Source: Intestinirhabdus alba (GTDB lineage: Bacteria > Pseudomonadota > Gammaproteobacteria > Enterobacterales > Enterobacteriaceae). From it: DNA of 64,000 nucleotides. This document shows positions 62,075 through 64,000 of the stretch, one piece after another. The stretch's first letter is position 1. Each line of letters opens with the position of its first letter. The notes under the pieces are model-generated. The model did no database searches. It saw nothing but the letters and a program-made list of their open reading frames with translations, and was not told the DNA's origin. Location of the stretch: the NCBI RefSeq assembly GCF_009711095.1, contig NZ_WMJZ01000011.1:62001-126000 (forward strand). The letters run 5' to 3'. Made by a program: the position numbers and the translations under genes.

Positions 62075-64000
62075 ATGGGAAGCACCACGATGGGAGTGAA
62101 GCTGGATGAGGCCACGCGCGAACGGATTAAAACGGCCGCCTCCGCAATCGATCGCACACCCCACTGGCTCATCAGGCAGGCGATTTTTAATTATCTTGAA
62201 CAGCTGGAAAACAGCGACGCCCCGCCGCAGCCGCGATCGCCTGAGGCCGCCGGGGAGGCCGATGAGGTGACTCAGCCGCCGGCAGAACCCTGCCCGCCTT
62301 TTCTGGAGTTTGCCGAACAGATCCTGCCGCAGTCGGTTACCCGCGCCGCCATCACCGCCGCGTGGCGTCGTGCCGAAACCGACGCGGTGCCCATGTTAAT
62401 GGAGCAGGCGCGCCTGCCCCCTCCCCTCGCTGAACAGACTCATAAGCTGGCGTACCGCCTGGCACAGCGGCTGCGCGCTCAGAAAACCGTCGGCGGCCGG
62501 GCCGGTATGGTGCAGGGGCTGCTGCAGGAGTTCTCGCTCTCTTCGCAGGAGGGCGTGGCGCTGATGTGCCTGGCGGAAGCGCTGCTGCGTATTCCGGATA
62601 AGGCCACCCGCGACGCGCTGATCCGCGATAAAATCAGCCGCGGCAACTGGCAGTCGCATATCGGCCGCAGCCCGTCGCTGTTTGTGAACGCCGCCACCTG
62701 GGGCCTGCTGTTTACCGGCCGCCTCGTCTCCACCCATAACGAAGCCAACCTGTCGCGCTCCCTGAACCGCATTATCGGCAAGAGCGGCGAGCCGTTGATC
62801 CGCAAGGGCGTGGATATGGCGATGCGCCTGATGGGCGAACAGTTCGTTACCGGCGAGACCATCGCCGGGGCGCTGGCCAACGCCCGACGCCTGGAGGAAA
62901 AAGGCTTCCGCTACTCTTACGATATGCTGGGCGAAGCGGCGCTGACCGCCGCCGACGCCCAGGCCTACATGGTCTCTTATCAGCAGGCGATTCACGCCAT
63001 CGGCAAGGCGTCCAACGGTCGCGGCATCTATGAGGGGCCGGGGATCTCCATTAAGCTCTCCGCCCTGCACCCGCGCTACAGCCGCGCCCAGTATGACCGG
63101 GTGATGAAGGAGCTGTATCCGCGCCTGAAATCCCTGACCCTGCTGGCGCGTCAGTATGACATCGGTATTAATATCGACGCCGAAGAGGCCGATCGTCTGG
63201 AAATCTCCCTCGACCTGCTGGAAAAACTGTGTTTTGAGCCGGAGCTGGCGGGCTGGAACGGCATTGGTTTCGTGATTCAGGCCTACCAGAAGCGCTGTCC
63301 GCTGGTGATTGATTACCTGATCGATCTGGCGACCCGCAGCCGCCGACGCCTGATGATCCGCCTGGTGAAGGGGGCCTACTGGGACAGCGAAATCAAGCGC
63401 GCCCAGATGGAGGGGCTGGAGGGCTACCCGGTCTATACCCGCAAAGTTTATACCGACGTCTCCTGGCTCGCCTGCGCGAAGAAGCTGCTCGCCGTGCCGA
63501 ACCTGATCTATCCGCAGTTCGCCACCCACAACGCCCACAGCCTGGCGGCGATTTACCATATGGCCGGTAATAACTACTATCCGGGCCAGTACGAGTTTCA
63601 GTGCCTGCACGGGATGGGCGAGCCGCTCTATGAGCAGGTGACCGGCAGCGTCGCTGACGGTAAGCTTAACCGCCCGTGCCGCATCTACGCCCCGGTGGGC
63701 ACCCACGAAACGCTGCTGGCCTATCTGGTCCGCCGCCTGCTGGAAAACGGTGCCAACACCTCCTTCGTTAACCGCATCGCCGACACCACCCTGCCGCTGG
63801 ACGAGCTGGTGGCCGATCCGGTGGCCGCCATCGAACAGCTGGCCCGACAGGAGGGTCAGCCGGGGCTGCCGCATCCGAAGATCCCGCTGCCGCGCGATCT
63901 TTATGGCCAGGGACGCATCAACTCGGCGGGCCTGGACCTGGCGAATGAGCACCGGCTGGCCTCCCTCTCCTCCGCTCTGCTCGGCGGCGCGCAGCAAAAA
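62075..64000 (+). CDS. putA: PutA, proline dehydrogenase/P5C dehydrogenase and repressor (N-terminal half)
   Basis: PutA oxidises proline to glutamate in two steps and represses the put genes when proline is absent. The ATG at 62075 follows AGGAGCAGATGAA and gives MGSTTMGVKLDEATRERIKT, the DNA-binding ribbon-helix-helix domain. Then come the arm domain and the proline dehydrogenase barrel (about 260-610; LHPRYSRAQYDRV, IRLVKGAYWDSEIKRAQ and EFQCLHGMGEPLYEQV visible). The frame is open to the window edge (642 codons); the aldehyde dehydrogenase half lies outside. Confidence 0.97.
   Translation, partial: MGSTTMGVKLDEATRERIKTAASAIDRTPHWLIRQAIFNYLEQLENSDAPPQPRSPEAAGEADEVTQPPAEPCPPFLEFAEQILPQSVTRAAITAAWRRAETDAVPMLMEQARLPPPLAEQTHKLAYRLAQRLRAQKTVGGRAGMVQGLLQEFSLSSQEGVALMCLAEALLRIPDKATRDALIRDKISRGNWQSHIGRSPSLFVNAATWGLLFTGRLVSTHNEANLSRSLNRIIGKSGEPLIRKGVDMAMRLMGEQFVTGETIAGALANARRLEEKGFRYSYDMLGEAALTAADAQAYMVSYQQAIHAIGKASNGRGIYEGPGISIKLSALHPRYSRAQYDRVMKELYPRLKSLTLLARQYDIGINIDAEEADRLEISLDLLEKLCFEPELAGWNGIGFVIQAYQKRCPLVIDYLIDLATRSRRRLMIRLVKGAYWDSEIKRAQMEGLEGYPVYTRKVYTDVSWLACAKKLLAVPNLIYPQFATHNAHSLAAIYHMAGNNYYPGQYEFQCLHGMGEPLYEQVTGSVADGKLNRPCRIYAPVGTHETLLAYLVRRLLENGANTSFVNRIADTTLPLDELVADPVAAIEQLARQEGQPGLPHPKIPLPRDLYGQGRINSAGLDLANEHRLASLSSALLGGAQQK

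Noticed and set aside
62396-63997. 533-codon minus-strand frame at the window end
   Set aside because: Shadow of putA, whose plus-strand translation matches PutA throughout.

Overview
The window is a chromosomal segment of an enteric bacterium of the family Enterobacteriaceae. Gene content, protein lengths and gene order match the Escherichia coli 23-25 min region almost gene for gene, read in the inverted direction. The base composition looks GC-richer than E. coli, and I cannot assign a genus from the sequence alone.

Layout. 1-4.9 kb: end of the lipid/ribosome cluster (fabD, fabH, plsX, rpmF, yceD), then yceF and rluC. 5.4-9.6 kb: rne with its conserved 5' leader; its C-terminal scaffold carries 20 tandem copies of a 30-bp unit. 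9.7-10 kb: relic of an MFS transporter. 10.1-21.6 kb: the flagellar cluster flgLKJIHGFEDCB / flgA-flgM-flgN with two recognisable sigma-28 promoters. 21.6-24.8 kb: murJ, a relic of mviM, yceH, rimJ. 25-37.5 kb: housekeeping and envelope genes (mdtH, grxB, yceB, pyrC, dinI, bssS, solA, yceO, yceJ, yceI, trhO, lpxL, mdtG, msyB, yceK). 37.6-44.6 kb: osmoregulated periplasmic glucan genes (mdoH, mdoG, mdoC) and the cardiolipin synthase clsC. 44.5-47.2 kb: a collapsed curli locus in which only broken pieces of ymdB, csgC, csgA, csgE, csgF and csgG remain, next to an intact ymdA-like gene. 47.2-49.6 kb: ycdY, ycdX, ghrA. 50 kb: tRNA-Ser(GGA) followed by about three ~180-bp repeats, each starting with a copy of the tRNA 3' end. 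50.9-56 kb: a DMSO-reductase-like molybdoenzyme operon (A, B, C, TorD-type chaperone, NapF-like ferredoxin). 56-58 kb: a small unknown gene and a FAD oxidoreductase. 58.5-64 kb: phoH, putP and the start of putA.

How the genes work together. The flagellar block encodes rod, hook, rings, junction proteins, anti-sigma factor and chaperone. fabD/fabH/plsX, lpxL, clsC, mdoGHC and murJ all serve envelope construction. putA/putP take up and oxidise proline, with PutA-type operators between them. The dms-like operon would support anaerobic respiration on an S- or N-oxide type substrate; the exact substrate cannot be read from sequence.

Most unusual material: (1) the 600-bp, 20-unit repeat expansion in RNase E; (2) a duplicated ~180-bp intergenic element with five hairpins, at 45.9 kb and 59.8 kb, whose outer stems differ in sequence but keep pairing; (3) an in-frame csgF-csgG deletion fusion inside the dying curli locus; (4) an RtT-like repeat array behind tRNA-Ser; (5) a family of palindromic MITE-like elements bounded by TATACCC/GGGTATA, one of which lies inside the rne upstream region. 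I found no phage, insertion sequence transposase, CRISPR array or defence system.
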